DNA from: Paramecium sonneborni
Taxonomy: Eukaryota > Ciliophora > Oligohymenophorea > Peniculida > Parameciidae
Assembly (NCBI GenBank): GCA_905182985.1
Contig: CAJJDN010000108.1
Location: 233,317 to 297,316 of the forward strand
Reading direction: 5' to 3'
DNA length: 64,000 nt
Shown here piece by piece: positions 10,822-23,824 of the stretch. The notes beneath the pieces were generated by a model. That model saw only the letters and a program-made list of their open reading frames with translations, was not told the origin of the DNA and did not search any database. A program made the translations under genes and the position numbers. Within the stretch, counting starts at the first letter, position 1. Every line of letters starts with the position of its first letter.

Positions 10822-10888
10822 TCAGATCAGCTCCAATATCTATAATCATAAAATGATCATATTAGCTTAATATTGTTGAGATCATCAT
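10822..10888 (-). ncRNA. Predicted C/D-box snoRNA 8 (SSU rRNA guide)
   Basis: Minus strand: C box ATGATGA (10888-10882), D box CTGA (10825-10822), 67 nt. The guide complements CAGCTCCAATAT, the same 18S site as snoRNA 7, with one nucleotide different spacing to the D box. It lies 44 bp beyond the 3' end of the CLEC16A-like gene. Confidence 0.72.
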
Positions 10889-10931
10889 AATTAAAAATTA
10901 TTTTATTATTAAAATATTAAATTATATAAAT

Positions 10932-12979
10932 TCATAAGTATAATTTTTCTAATTGTTTTAATATTTCTGGAATAAAGTGTTGTTCTTAAGCTTATTATCT
11001 TATCTTTAATTCTCTACAAAAATCTTCCAACTCAGTCTTATCATTAAAATTTTAAATTTTCTTTTCATCAAGCACATCCACCAAAATTATTTAATCTTCT
11101 TTTTCATCATATTCTACTTCTAATCCTTCTATATTATAAATATCATCTTCAATAATTGCTTGACAATTTACTAATTTTATCTCTCCATTTTTATATGTCT
11201 TTTCTTCAAAATCTAAATTATAATTAAGCTATTTAAATGTATTTATTAACCATCCCTTTTCAAAAATCACATTTAACAACAACAAAAATCTTATTATTTG
11301 ATGTGTTTCTGATTTTTTGATAAATACTTCAATATTTTCATCTTCTATACATTATTAAATTTTTAAAAAGTATTTATAATAAAGATTCTCTAATTTTAAA
11401 AAATGAATTTCCATTTTCTTTAAAATATTAGATCTTATAAAAGCCTTTGTAAATTGTTTTTCGTGTTTTGAAAGTAATTCCTTCACTATTTTAACTGTTT
11501 TCTTACAATTCTCAATTGTATTTAATTCTTTCTCTTATTCATTAATCATAATGTTTACTAAATTTATAAGAAATATTATCTTTTGTGCCAAAGTCATTTA
11601 ATAGATATGTCTATTCTCCACTAAAATATCCAAGATATTCAATACTTAATAATAATGCTTAGAATTTAAAGAATCCATTTAAGCATATATATTATATACG
11701 TTATATTGATACTTATTTTTCATTTAGCTAGCCATCTATAAATTAGTTATCATATCATTTTTTAATAAATTTTCAAATTATTATTGTTTTGACAAGGGAT
11801 TTATAGATTAATAATTTATTAAATATGGAATAAATGATAAAGAGTAATTAATTTTTTCCAAAAATACTGATTTAGATACAAATAATGGTACTTCTTATTA
11901 TTATTAAAAAAATTGGGAGCAAATATCTTTTAAATCTGAATCATTAACAGGAAGGTAATTTGGTTCAAATTCAAATGTTTAAATTTATGGTATTTCATGA
12001 GAAAAAATTAATGCTAAAATTCCAAAAGACAATCTTTCACTTTTATAAATTTCGTTTTATAGAAAATGTAAAATAATTTAAAAGCATAAAGTTTTCCTAT
12101 TATCATCAATATTTGCTAAATCTTTATAAAATGGTAAAATCAAAATCTACAAGAATAAATTATCTAAAATCTTAAAAATATGGAAGCTTTTACGTATTTC
12201 AATTCAGGAGCAATTTCTGAAAGATCCTTAAAGAAATAATTCATGATTTTTATCTCTTGATCATATTCATCATCTTTTTCTTAGCATTTTAAGAACAAAT
12301 CTTTCATAAATTACATATGATTAGTTAAAACTTGTAAAAAAGGATAAGATTACAAGTACTTTATTAGAATTTGCTTTTGTTTTGATTCTAGAGTTATTTT
12401 TAAAATTTATAATAACAAATGTCGAGTATATGTTCTAGTTAAATTATCTGGTGAATTAAAAAAATTTTAAGAGTAAAGTAATAATGGGAACTAACAATAT
12501 TTCTAACAAAACTTAAATAAAATATTTACAGAATTGAAAAATAAATTAATATTCTTAGGATTTAGTTTATTCGATATAATTTTAATTAAATTGATGTAGT
12601 AGTCTGAGATTTCTTCTTTTTTCAAATTATAATCGAATATGATGAATTCATTTAATTAAGGTAAAGAGAGTAAAACGATTTAGTTCTTCGTAATATTAGT
12701 ACTAAATTATTTTTAAGGATTAATTTTACAATAGCATTGAAACAGATTGCAATACTGCGATTATCAAATCTACATCGCTTGTTTTTTTTAAAATCTTAAG
12801 AAACTCTTCAAATATTTTCTTCTCTATAAATAAACAAGGAATTTATAAATTACATACTCAAACAGGTCTTAATTCTTTTAATCTCCAAATATAGTTAATT
12901 CTGTGATGGTTGATATTGTCTCTAATAGATTGATATTTTATTGCAAATTTTAAATCTATTTTATATAATCCTATTCCAT
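10932..12979 (-). CDS. CLEC16A/GOP-1-like FPL-domain protein
   Basis: Introns at 12819-12853, 12702-12729 and 12171-12193 give 653 aa from ATG 12979. The N-terminal 200 residues follow the FPL domain of CLEC16A: TISTITELTIFGDQKNQDLF, then LLSLPQLNEFIIFDYNLKKE, then DYYINLIKIISNKLN, then FPLLLYSQNFFNSPDNLTR. In animals CLEC16A acts in endolysosomal maturation and autophagy. The C-terminal two-thirds is helical and has no second domain I recognise. One frame through three small introns plus a co-linear motif series makes the assignment strong. Confidence 0.85.
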
Positions 12980-13824
12980 TTTACTAAAAAATTTATATTA
13001 TTTAAATAGAAATTTATAAAAGTCTCATTTCATTTTTATAATATTTTTGAAAAGAAGATATACTTTTAAAGAAATCTTAAATTCTAAGTTCTATATATTT
13101 AATACCTAAATGTCTCAGTCCATTTTTATATTAATTTGCATAGAAATTTAATTCAGATAAATATTTTATAAATCATAATAGTAAAAAATCTTAAATTGTT
13201 TTATATTAATAAAAGGCTTCGATTGATTTAAGTTATAAAAAATGCTTTATATTTATTAATAAAGAGAGAAATTTTATATTTAAATATGTTTTAATTTGAT
13301 TAAAGAAATTGAGTTTAATGAATTAAGAAAAAAGTATATGAATTTAACTACTATTTCTGAAAATTTTGAAATGCTTTAATTTCAGCTCTAAAATAATTGA
13401 AAAAATTATTTAAGATTCGAACTGAAATGAATTTACTATATAAAAAAATTATGTTTTTTGAATTTATGCTGAATCTAAAAAGTAATAAAATAAAATGTAA
13501 AACTATAAAAATTTAGATAATCATTTTTTGTTTATCATAATGTAGCATAAATATAATGGAATGGATAATAAATTTGTGAAACCAAAATTTAATTTAATCA
13601 GTGATAGAAATAGTTAATGAACGTCTGAAAATTAATTTCTTGAATTTGGGAAATTTTTACGATAAAGAAATTATAAATGTTGATTATAATAATTAATAAA
13701 TCATCAAATTAACTATCTCAATAATTTGTAAAAAGCATTCTTAGTTGTAAAATAAGCCATATTATTAATTGGATATAAATAATTTAAGTTTAGCAATAAT
13801 AATTTTAATAGGTTAGGAAATTCG
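12980..13824. other. Region upstream of K+ channel, fragmentary frames
   Basis: AT-rich. A plus-strand frame at about 13609-13840 has no stop for about 75 codons (NERLKINFLNLGNF and onward) and could be an upstream exon of the channel or a relic, but I found no intron that joins it cleanly. Nothing else is recognisable. Confidence 0.35.
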
Positions 13825-16690
13825 ATGTCAGACATGAATAATTCTTATTCTAACAGATTCTAACATGTGTATTGAATATGAAATTAAATTAAGGCCTGTA
13901 ATAAAAAGATTTGCAAATAATCGATCTAATTTTTCTTTGCCATAATGTGAAAATAATAGTGAAGAGGCTTCTTTTGAACCTAATATTAGTTCAGACTAAA
14001 TACTAGATTAAAGTATAGTTGAGATAAGTAAATAAAAAAGGGAAACGTAAATTCCTTATGATAGAGATTTAGAGAACAGTAAGGAACAACTTATGAATGT
14101 TGGAGATTAGAAATGGGGAAAAAAAGGACTAAGGATAATGTTCTTTATGACAAAATTTGTGAAATAAATGAAAAACCACTCAACATAAGTAAAATTTAAA
14201 TCTTTAAATGCAAACATTCTAAAATTGATTTCGGATGCTGCAAGTGATTCAGATGTTTTACTGCAAAAATTGAATAAAATATAAATTCTTAGTTAAAATT
14301 TAAAATAGGCGTTGAACCACATTCCAATAATAGATCCTGATTCAAATTTTAAGGTTATATGGGATATATTTCTATTGGTATAAATAATCATGAACATTTT
14401 TTATATCCCTATGAAATTGGGATTTGGTTTTGAAAATGAAGGAATAGTGTAATAATTTTTTTTTGAATCACTACCTTCTTGGACATTCATTCTAGATATA
14501 ATAATAAATTTCTTTACAGCTTATTACAGCAAAGGATAAATACATAAAAGCCATGAGGATATATTTAGAAATTATGCCAGTTATGAATTGTGGTGGGATT
14601 TATTAATAGCTATTCCATTCATATTATCATCATTTTAAATAAAATATACAGAATACATTTTAATGTTAAGAGTAGCAAAAGTAAAGACTTTGATAGATTA
14701 AATAGAAGAAGCAATAAATCCTTCAATAACGATGTAAACAGTTTTAGAATTATTTAAATCAGTTTTTTTATTATTATTTGTCTCACATTGTTGTGCCTGT
14801 TTATGGAATTTAATAGGACAAATGTAATATGATGAAGGGAAGTATTCTTGGTTAGATTCAAAAAACATAATTAATGCTGATTGGGAATCTAGATATATCC
14901 ATTCACTTTATTTTAGTACGATAACAACATTAACAGTGGGATATGGAGATATCGTACCATAGAGTGATTTAGAGAGAATATTTGTAATATTAATGGCAAT
15001 GGTTATTTGTGGTTTATTTGGATACACTATATCTAGTATTGGAAATATCTTAAGATAATTAACAGAAAAAGAATAAATTTACAAGTAGAAGATGATGTAG
15101 TTAAATAATTATGTAAAAAAGAGATAATTAAGTAAATAATTGATTTTGTCAGTAAGAAAGTATTTTGAATATTATTTGAAAATGCAAGATGAGAATAATT
15201 AATTTGGAGAGAATATGATGAATGTACTAAATAAAAAGCTTAAAGAATAGGTTGCTATTGATTTATATCATAATATACTTATGAATTCAAGACTTATCAA
15301 AAAAACATTATCTGAAAGGAGTGTAAAAAAATTATGTTCATATGTAAGAGAAAAGAGATTAGCTCCTGAAGAGATTGTTGAGGCGTAGAATGATTTAGCT
15401 AACAAACTCTTGTTTTTATAAAAAGGATAAATTAATCTCATTTGTGATTAAGCTAATAGAGAAACATAATTAGCCATCATTAATGCTGGCAAGTTTATCG
15501 GCGAAAAAGAATTCATCATGCAAACACGATATGATTATTCTATTAGAACTACTAAATTTTGTTAAATTGCTTATATAGAATATGATGATTTTTTAAAGAT
15601 CATTAAAGAAGATCCAATAGAAGAAGAAAATTATTAAATGTTAAAAGATGAAATGCAATTTAATGAAGAAAAGTAAAATTATGGAGAAGTTTGTTATATA
15701 TGTAGGTGGACACACTAATTCATGAAATGTCCTTTTGTTTTCTATCATGTCAATATTGAAAGACTGAGAAAAAAGTTTATGAGGAATGAGGATAATTAAA
15801 GATAAAAATTTAATAGAATTAATATCGAAAAACTTAGATATGATAAATATATATTATAAGAATCAGCTCTTCAATAAATTGTAGATAACAATATCATACC
15901 TTTGGAAGACTTAACAGATTAATATCTTGATACTCTAGGCTATATAAATAATAATAAAAACTAAACTTCCAATATGATAAAAACTTTAATTAGTATGAAA
16001 ACAGTCAATTCTCCTAGTAGTAATGAATCAGAAGAAGATGAGCATTAATATCCAATCAAAAATACTAAGAATAATCCTAATATTGAAAAAAAAGTATAGT
16101 TTCTTTAAGTTTCACCTGATGTTGATTAAAAAGACTTTAGTAAACAAAAATCAAAAATATCACATATTAAAGCAAGAAAAAAAACCTTTCTTAAATTGTC
16201 ATAAATACAAACTCATCATGGCACTGTTTCAGCTCTTACTCAAGACTTAACTAATTTAGGTTAATCAGCATTTTCTACTTAATTGTTACCTTCCTAAATA
16301 TGTTAACCTTCTTCTTAACTTTAAATGCATCGTGCCAGTATTTCATCTAAATCTAAACAATTAAAAAAAGGTAATTCTTCGTCATATTAAAATCTTGACC
16401 AACATATGACATAAATGATTAAATAATAATCTACTACCGATATAAGAGCCTTTTCGTTGTAGAAAATTCAAGAAGAAAGTATTAGCAAAGTTGAAGAGAT
16501 GACTTATAAATCTAGATAAAGAATAGATTTTGATATAGATTAATGCTTTAATACTTAATATTATTTTACTTAATTCAATTTAGATGTTGTTTTAATGAAA
16601 GTTAAGAAACCTAAAAGAACATAAAGACATGCTGTTTAACTTTTAAGTGTAATTGAAAAATCAAAATATAGACAATAATAACGTTCATGA
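13825..16690 (+). CDS. Cyclic-nucleotide-domain K+ channel (EAG/CNG superfamily), channel 1
   Basis: One 25-bp intron (13869-13893) is needed; 946 aa from ATG 13825, although an earlier first exon is possible. Six hydrophobic segments lead to the pore helix and filter TTLTVGYGDIVP near 14940, so it is K+-selective. A C-linker and a cyclic-nucleotide-binding fold follow (KGQINLICDQANRETQLAII, then AGKFIGEKEF). The usual phosphate-cassette Arg is not obvious, so ligand binding is doubtful. Just after it comes CYICRWTHQFMKCP, a zinc-knuckle-like motif shared with the second channel. A long Ser/Gln tail ends at TGA 16688. Paramecium is known for many K+ channels shaping ciliary excitability. Confidence 0.92.
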
Positions 16691-16885
16691 AATTGAAATA
16701 ATTATTAAAATATTTGTTTTAAATATATTATTTACTAATTATATAAATTAGAGTAATTTTACTTTTTAATTCTATTGATATATCTTTATTAGACTTTTAA
16801 TAAGAAAAAATTATTTAAAAATTAAGAATATTTAACTTTAAATTTTATACTTTATTTATTATATATAAAATAATTAATTATAAAA

Positions 16886-18053
16886 ATGGGAAGAAATAAA
16901 ATTGAAATTCAATATATAAAAGATGATCGTATTAGAAATGTAATTTTATTTAATTAAACCCTTATTCTACTATTTTTAGAATCATTATATAATTCAAAAA
17001 CTTATTATTATACATTTTAGATTACTTTTAATAAGCGAAAAAATGGATTATTCAAAAAGGCTTGTGAATTAGCAATATTATGCAATATTAAAATGCTTTT
17101 ATGTTTTACAGATTTAAGTAAAAAAATATCTCAATTATATTTAGATGGAACAGTCTATTAATTTATGTCAAATGAAAATAGTCAAATGGAATTATTATCA
17201 TCAAATAATAAAAAGATTTTCACATCACAAGATGTATAAAAAAAATTAATTGTTATTTAGTATCCTGGATTCTCGAGAAAGAAGGAAAATGATCCATTAT
17301 CTGAAGGAGAGAGTGAATAAAGTTTAGAAAAGAAAAAGACAAGAGCATAAGAACATTTAAATTAATAACATTTACTTATTAAATAATCTTAACTTATTTA
17401 GCAAAATCAACAACATTATTAGGGATAATAATAAATGAGATTGAGAAACTAAGTCATTGAAAATAATGAAAAGCCATAACAATAAGAATCTAGGAAAATA
17501 GTTAAATTTGAACAGAAATTAGAAGATTTTGAAGATTAAAAAAATAAAATGTAAATGAAAAATAAGAAAAATAATGATGAAATTGCATTCAATGAAATTA
17601 TTGATCATTAATAAGCTAGAAATTTTGATGATCTCTATTAATGTGGTAATTAATTGGATGATTAATCGAATTCTCAGTAAGATCAGCAAGATTATAAATA
17701 ATAGCTATCTATGTTTACATCATCAAATTAAATTAAATTAATGAAAATGGATAGTTTACTTATTGGTAATAATAATAGTAAGCCTCATAATTTTCTTAGT
17801 GATTAATACAATAAGTTTATCAATAAAGATAGAGTAAAAATAGTTTTTATATATTTAGATTGATTCATTAAATAATAGTAAGATATTATAACCAAGTGTT
17901 TAATTCATAGTACCTCCCTAAGTTTATTTTAACATTCCTCCATCTCCTCTAAACCAAGTTATGAATAAAGTTTATGTTGGAGTAGATGAACAAATGGATT
18001 TCAATTTGGGCTAATCTTAATATACAGATGGGTTTAAAAAATATACTAAATGA
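16886..18053 (+). CDS. MADS-box transcription factor
   Basis: MGRNKIEIQYIKDDRIRN, then, after an intron, ITFNKRKNGLFKKACELAIL, is a MADS domain of the SRF/MEF2 type, with basic helix and KACELAILC core. The splice inside the domain removes 16940-17020 (81 nt), far longer than the other introns here; it is stop-free and a multiple of three. A second, normal intron is 17834-17858. The 353-aa product has a Gln/Asn-rich body and Pro-rich C-terminus (PPSPLNQV). It would bind CArG-like DNA; no partner can be named. Confidence 0.9.
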
Positions 18054-18168
18054 AAATAATATATCATTTAATATCAAAATAATATATATTTACTGGATTA
18101 TATTGCTAATCAATTTTTTAGAGTTTTTCTGAATCAAATAAAATTGATAATATTATCCTAAATTTTAT

Positions 18169-19381
18169 ATGAGTTTAACATAAATGGTAAAGATCTATTT
18201 GAATTGCAGTGAATGAATAAATATTTTATACAAATATTCAAAACAGATTACATTATTATATTAAATAGCCTATTCAAAAACTATTTGCATTGATTTTATC
18301 TTTATAAATAGTCTATTCTATTGATCAAAGCATGATTCAATTGAGCACAGAAAAAATAGATGAGTTATCACAAAGCAATTAGGGTAAATTTATAATAGAA
18401 ATGGTTTAAACACATACTGAAATGAGAGGATCTTTGGGTATGACTGAATTATATAATTTTGATGATTTGGTGACAGCAATAGGAGATTTGTAAAATGAAT
18501 TTATAACTGAATTTATAATAGTTGGAAAACGATTTCACAAGGAACATTCAGTGATTTAATAAAACTTAGATATTAATCTTGGTTAGACAGAAAATTAATA
18601 TTTTTAATTAAAAAAACCTTATTGATGCTAATCTATTACCTAATATTGATTAAAAAAATTAAAAAGATTGAAAGATTGAATGGTTTATTGAATTATAATA
18701 GAGATACTAGATAAAATTAATATCAAGAATATTTAGACAGAGGAATACACAAAACAACTTTTATTAAGTAAACATCAAAGTGCTAACAGTGCTGTTGATG
18801 AAGCCTTATAATTGATCAATTCTAAAATTAATGCAAATATAGTATTCTCAGAAAAGGCTCCTATATATTAAGCTATCAAAAGAGTTAATAATAAAATTCA
18901 AAAGATAAGCATTATTCATCCACTAGTTGAGGCTTTTGCTTTAATTAACATAGAATTTTTCTGGTTAATGTGCATTTATGAGAAAACACTGATGAATAAT
19001 AGTTCTAATAAATTTGGGAGGCAAAATAAAAAACTTTAAATATTGAATATTAAGAATTTAAGCATTCTGTTTTAGAAGCTACATATGTCTTGGCTGTTTA
19101 TTAAAATATTTATTTTTAGATAAATTGAAGTTAAATTAAGAAGCATTAGCATCAAATGAATTAGATTTATAAAATTATAAAGATTCTTTATGTAAAAATG
19201 AAGCACATCCTATTTAGAATAGAATAAGGATGCTTAAGCCTAAGAAATCAAAATATACAATTTATTTAAAGCTTAGTATCAAATCTAACTACAAACTACT
19301 AGAAATTCCAAAGAATTTGTAAATTCTGCTGAGTTTAGTACTGTCATTAGAAACAAATAAAATTCAGGAGGATTAGTTTGA
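18169..19381 (+). CDS. Trichocyst-matrix-like secreted coiled-coil protein (multi-exon)
   Basis: Several exons on the plus strand form one plausible product ending TGA 19379-19381. Near the N-terminus KLFALILSLQIVYSIDQ looks like a signal peptide. Then come TEMRGSLGMTELYNFDDLV and AIGDLQNEF, and later heptads (LASNELDLQNYKDSL, QAQEIKIYNLFKAQY), a layout typical of trichocyst matrix proteins that crystallise in secretory organelles. One intron is clear (GTAAAAATG...TTTAG at about 19190); others upstream I could not place, and the start is a guess. Its 3' half (from 18850) lies inside the duplicated assembly segment. The family call is tentative. Confidence 0.45.
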
Positions 19382-19961
19382 TGAGTGATATATGAATCTA
19401 TAAATCACATAAATTTATACATCATCATAAACAACTAAATTTGCATATGTGTAAAATATAAATATACATTTTTGAAATTAATTTATATTTATAAAAAAAT
19501 GATAAAAAACTTACATAGAACTGTTATTATCAGAACTTCAAATAGTCGTAAACAATCTACTTCGTCTGTTGATTCTGATAGCACTTCAACAAAATCAGAA
19601 ATAAAATTTAAATAGCCAATATTTATTTAACAGCCTCTTTAACCCTTAAAAGAGGTCAGCGAACCTAATACTCCAGATGCTGTGAAAATTCCATAGACTT
19701 AAAAAGCTAATTCTAGAAAGTCAAGATTTTAAAAAGCTATTCCTTAGACAAAATAAGAAAGTAGTTCATCTTCAGACTCAAGTTCAGATGCATCTGAACA
19801 TAATATTTGGAATGATGATGAAATTTTATTAAAGGGAGTTCATTTAGGGGATTTCTCATACTTATCACCAACTGATGAATTACAAATGTTATACAAAATA
19901 AGATTTGAAACTTACCCTCACAAAAAAGAATAAATTTCAGAGGAATAGTTAGCGCTTGAAG
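18850..19961. repeat. Exact 1,112-bp direct repeat, copy 1 (probable assembly artefact)
   Basis: Bases 18850-19961 recur at 19963-21074 with no difference I can see, and the two copies are separated by a single N. A contig overlap joined with a gap character would give exactly this. Copy 1 carries the 3' end of the trichocyst-like gene and the first 154 codons of the Ser-rich gene. Confidence 0.85.
19499..19961 (+). pseudogene. Truncated duplicate of the Ser-rich gene
   Basis: This is the first 154 codons of the gene at 20612-21370, identical base for base and cut at the N. It is best read as the end of a contig, not as a biological pseudogene. It should not be counted as a separate locus. 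Confidence 0.8.
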
Positions 19962-19962
19962 N

Positions 19963-21074
19963 AGAAAAGGCTCCTATATATTAAGCTATCAAAAGAGTTA
20001 ATAATAAAATTCAAAAGATAAGCATTATTCATCCACTAGTTGAGGCTTTTGCTTTAATTAACATAGAATTTTTCTGGTTAATGTGCATTTATGAGAAAAC
20101 ACTGATGAATAATAGTTCTAATAAATTTGGGAGGCAAAATAAAAAACTTTAAATATTGAATATTAAGAATTTAAGCATTCTGTTTTAGAAGCTACATATG
20201 TCTTGGCTGTTTATTAAAATATTTATTTTTAGATAAATTGAAGTTAAATTAAGAAGCATTAGCATCAAATGAATTAGATTTATAAAATTATAAAGATTCT
20301 TTATGTAAAAATGAAGCACATCCTATTTAGAATAGAATAAGGATGCTTAAGCCTAAGAAATCAAAATATACAATTTATTTAAAGCTTAGTATCAAATCTA
20401 ACTACAAACTACTAGAAATTCCAAAGAATTTGTAAATTCTGCTGAGTTTAGTACTGTCATTAGAAACAAATAAAATTCAGGAGGATTAGTTTGATGAGTG
20501 ATATATGAATCTATAAATCACATAAATTTATACATCATCATAAACAACTAAATTTGCATATGTGTAAAATATAAATATACATTTTTGAAATTAATTTATA
20601 TTTATAAAAAAATGATAAAAAACTTACATAGAACTGTTATTATCAGAACTTCAAATAGTCGTAAACAATCTACTTCGTCTGTTGATTCTGATAGCACTTC
20701 AACAAAATCAGAAATAAAATTTAAATAGCCAATATTTATTTAACAGCCTCTTTAACCCTTAAAAGAGGTCAGCGAACCTAATACTCCAGATGCTGTGAAA
20801 ATTCCATAGACTTAAAAAGCTAATTCTAGAAAGTCAAGATTTTAAAAAGCTATTCCTTAGACAAAATAAGAAAGTAGTTCATCTTCAGACTCAAGTTCAG
20901 ATGCATCTGAACATAATATTTGGAATGATGATGAAATTTTATTAAAGGGAGTTCATTTAGGGGATTTCTCATACTTATCACCAACTGATGAATTACAAAT
21001 GTTATACAAAATAAGATTTGAAACTTACCCTCACAAAAAAGAATAAATTTCAGAGGAATAGTTAGCGCTTGAAG
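19963..21074. repeat. Exact 1,112-bp direct repeat, copy 2
   Basis: Second copy of 18850-19961 (offset 1,113). It begins inside the coding part of the trichocyst-like gene, so 19963-20494 is a headless duplicate of that gene's 3' end. Continuity with downstream sequence suggests this copy holds the true junction to 21075 onward. Confidence 0.85.
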
Positions 21075-21370
21075 TTTAAAGACTTATAAATAAATTGAAA
21101 TTCCATTATTTGAAATATAAAAAGATTTTGCCTCTAGACAATCTCTAGGATTATACTAAGTAGTATAATATTAATGATGATATAAATTATATGAGATTTT
21201 GGGATTATTTCAGGGTAAGAACAAATCATAGAAAGCATAAATAGTTAATCATGCCTACAAAAAACACTAAGGAAAATCGAAGTTAATAGCCCTTAAACCC
21301 AACAATTAGAAGTTAATAGCGTATTAAAACTGAATATCGAATCAAAAGCTTGAATACAAGAAGATTATGA
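20612..21370 (+). CDS. Uncharacterised Ser-rich, basic-tailed protein
   Basis: Uninterrupted 252-aa frame. The N-terminal 90 residues are Ser/Thr/Lys-rich with an acidic serine run (SSSSSDSSSDASEH), a plausible casein-kinase-type phosphorylation region. The middle (GDFSYLSPTDELQMLYKIRF, then YYKILPLDNLQD-like helices) is folded-looking. The end is strongly basic. I do not recognise the family. The complete copy downstream of the N is the one to use. Confidence 0.7.
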
Positions 21371-21657
21371 GAAATTCAAAATATATCTTGTAAATTCGAG
21401 TTAACTAATTTAAATTATTATTCATATAAAATATATTACTGTTGAATGTTTTAATCCTTCATAAAGAGTTGTTAACATTTTGTAATAGAAGGAAATTAAT
21501 TCAACATATTAAAATTGAATGTTAACTTTCCTTTTTTCTAGATAAATTAGAGAAAATTGATTTTTTCATGATGATATAAATTAAATAAATATCTTTCAAC
21601 ATATAAGCAGAATGAATATTTTTAATTTAATAAAAATTTGATAATCAGCTACAGAAA

Positions 21658-22308
21658 ATGGATAAAGGATGGGAAGTAAGTGAAGAGCACTACTTGGAAC
21701 ATTTGATATAGAATCCTTTATATTAGAAACGGAAAGGATAATAATAGTCAGAGAAACCATTTATGATTGGGGCTTCGGAATCTCCAAAAACAAAATTGAG
21801 ATTTCGAACAACATCAATGTTAAAATTAGATGAAGGTAGCAAACCAAATTCTCCTATAAAAAAATAAACGATTGAATTATAACATAAAGCAGAATAATAA
21901 GTAAAATAGCAAGCATCACCAATAATTATAAAAACTCCTATTAGATAATAGAAATTTTAATTATATCCATAGCGAATATCTCTACGATAAACTCTTTATT
22001 AAAATCCAATAGAAGATAGTAGTCCAATAAAATTGGGGAGAACTCTTTAAGCAAAGCAATTTAATCCAATTTTATAGAATGTTAATGATACTCATTATAA
22101 TGGAATGAAAGGATAAACAAGATCAGTTAAGAGTGCATCAATGAGCAATTTATTGAACAATGAAGAGAGATTATTATACAAAAAAAAAATTGAAGATTTT
22201 GTATTCAAATTGAGACCATAAAGAAATGCTAGTATTTTATATGTCAATTCATTAAGTTCCTTATAAACTACTTCAGATGATACTGTACTAAGAAAAATCT
22301 AAAAATGA
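21658..22308 (+). CDS. Uncharacterised basic protein
   Basis: Single frame, 216 aa, from ATG 21658 to TGA 22306-22308. It is rich in Lys, Gln, Ser and Pro with repeated SP sites (ESPKTK, NSPIKK, SSPIKL), suggesting a low-complexity phosphoprotein. There is no signal peptide, membrane segment or known domain. Open sequence to about 22471 could hold an extra 3' exon but I found no clean splice. Confidence 0.6.
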
Positions 22309-22526
22309 ATGAATTTTATTTATATTTGATGACTTTAAAATTATTAAGTACTAAATCTTTTTTTGATGTATTATAAAATAAGTAGAAATAAAGGATATGA
22401 TTAATAAGATTATGTTGGAAATGATAAATGATGAGAAGAGAATGAAAAGAGAAATAAAAAAGAATAATTGATGAGTTAGGAATATAAAAGGAAATTTTAT
22501 ATTTGTGATTTATTAATTATATACTT

Positions 22527-23800
<1,274 letters not shown>

Positions 23801-23824
23801 ATAATAATTTTATTATGTTATATT

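Noticed and set aside
18850..21074. True tandem gene duplication of the trichocyst-like and Ser-rich genes
   Set aside because: The copies appear identical over 1.1 kb, break inside genes, and are joined by an N, which fits a contig overlap better.
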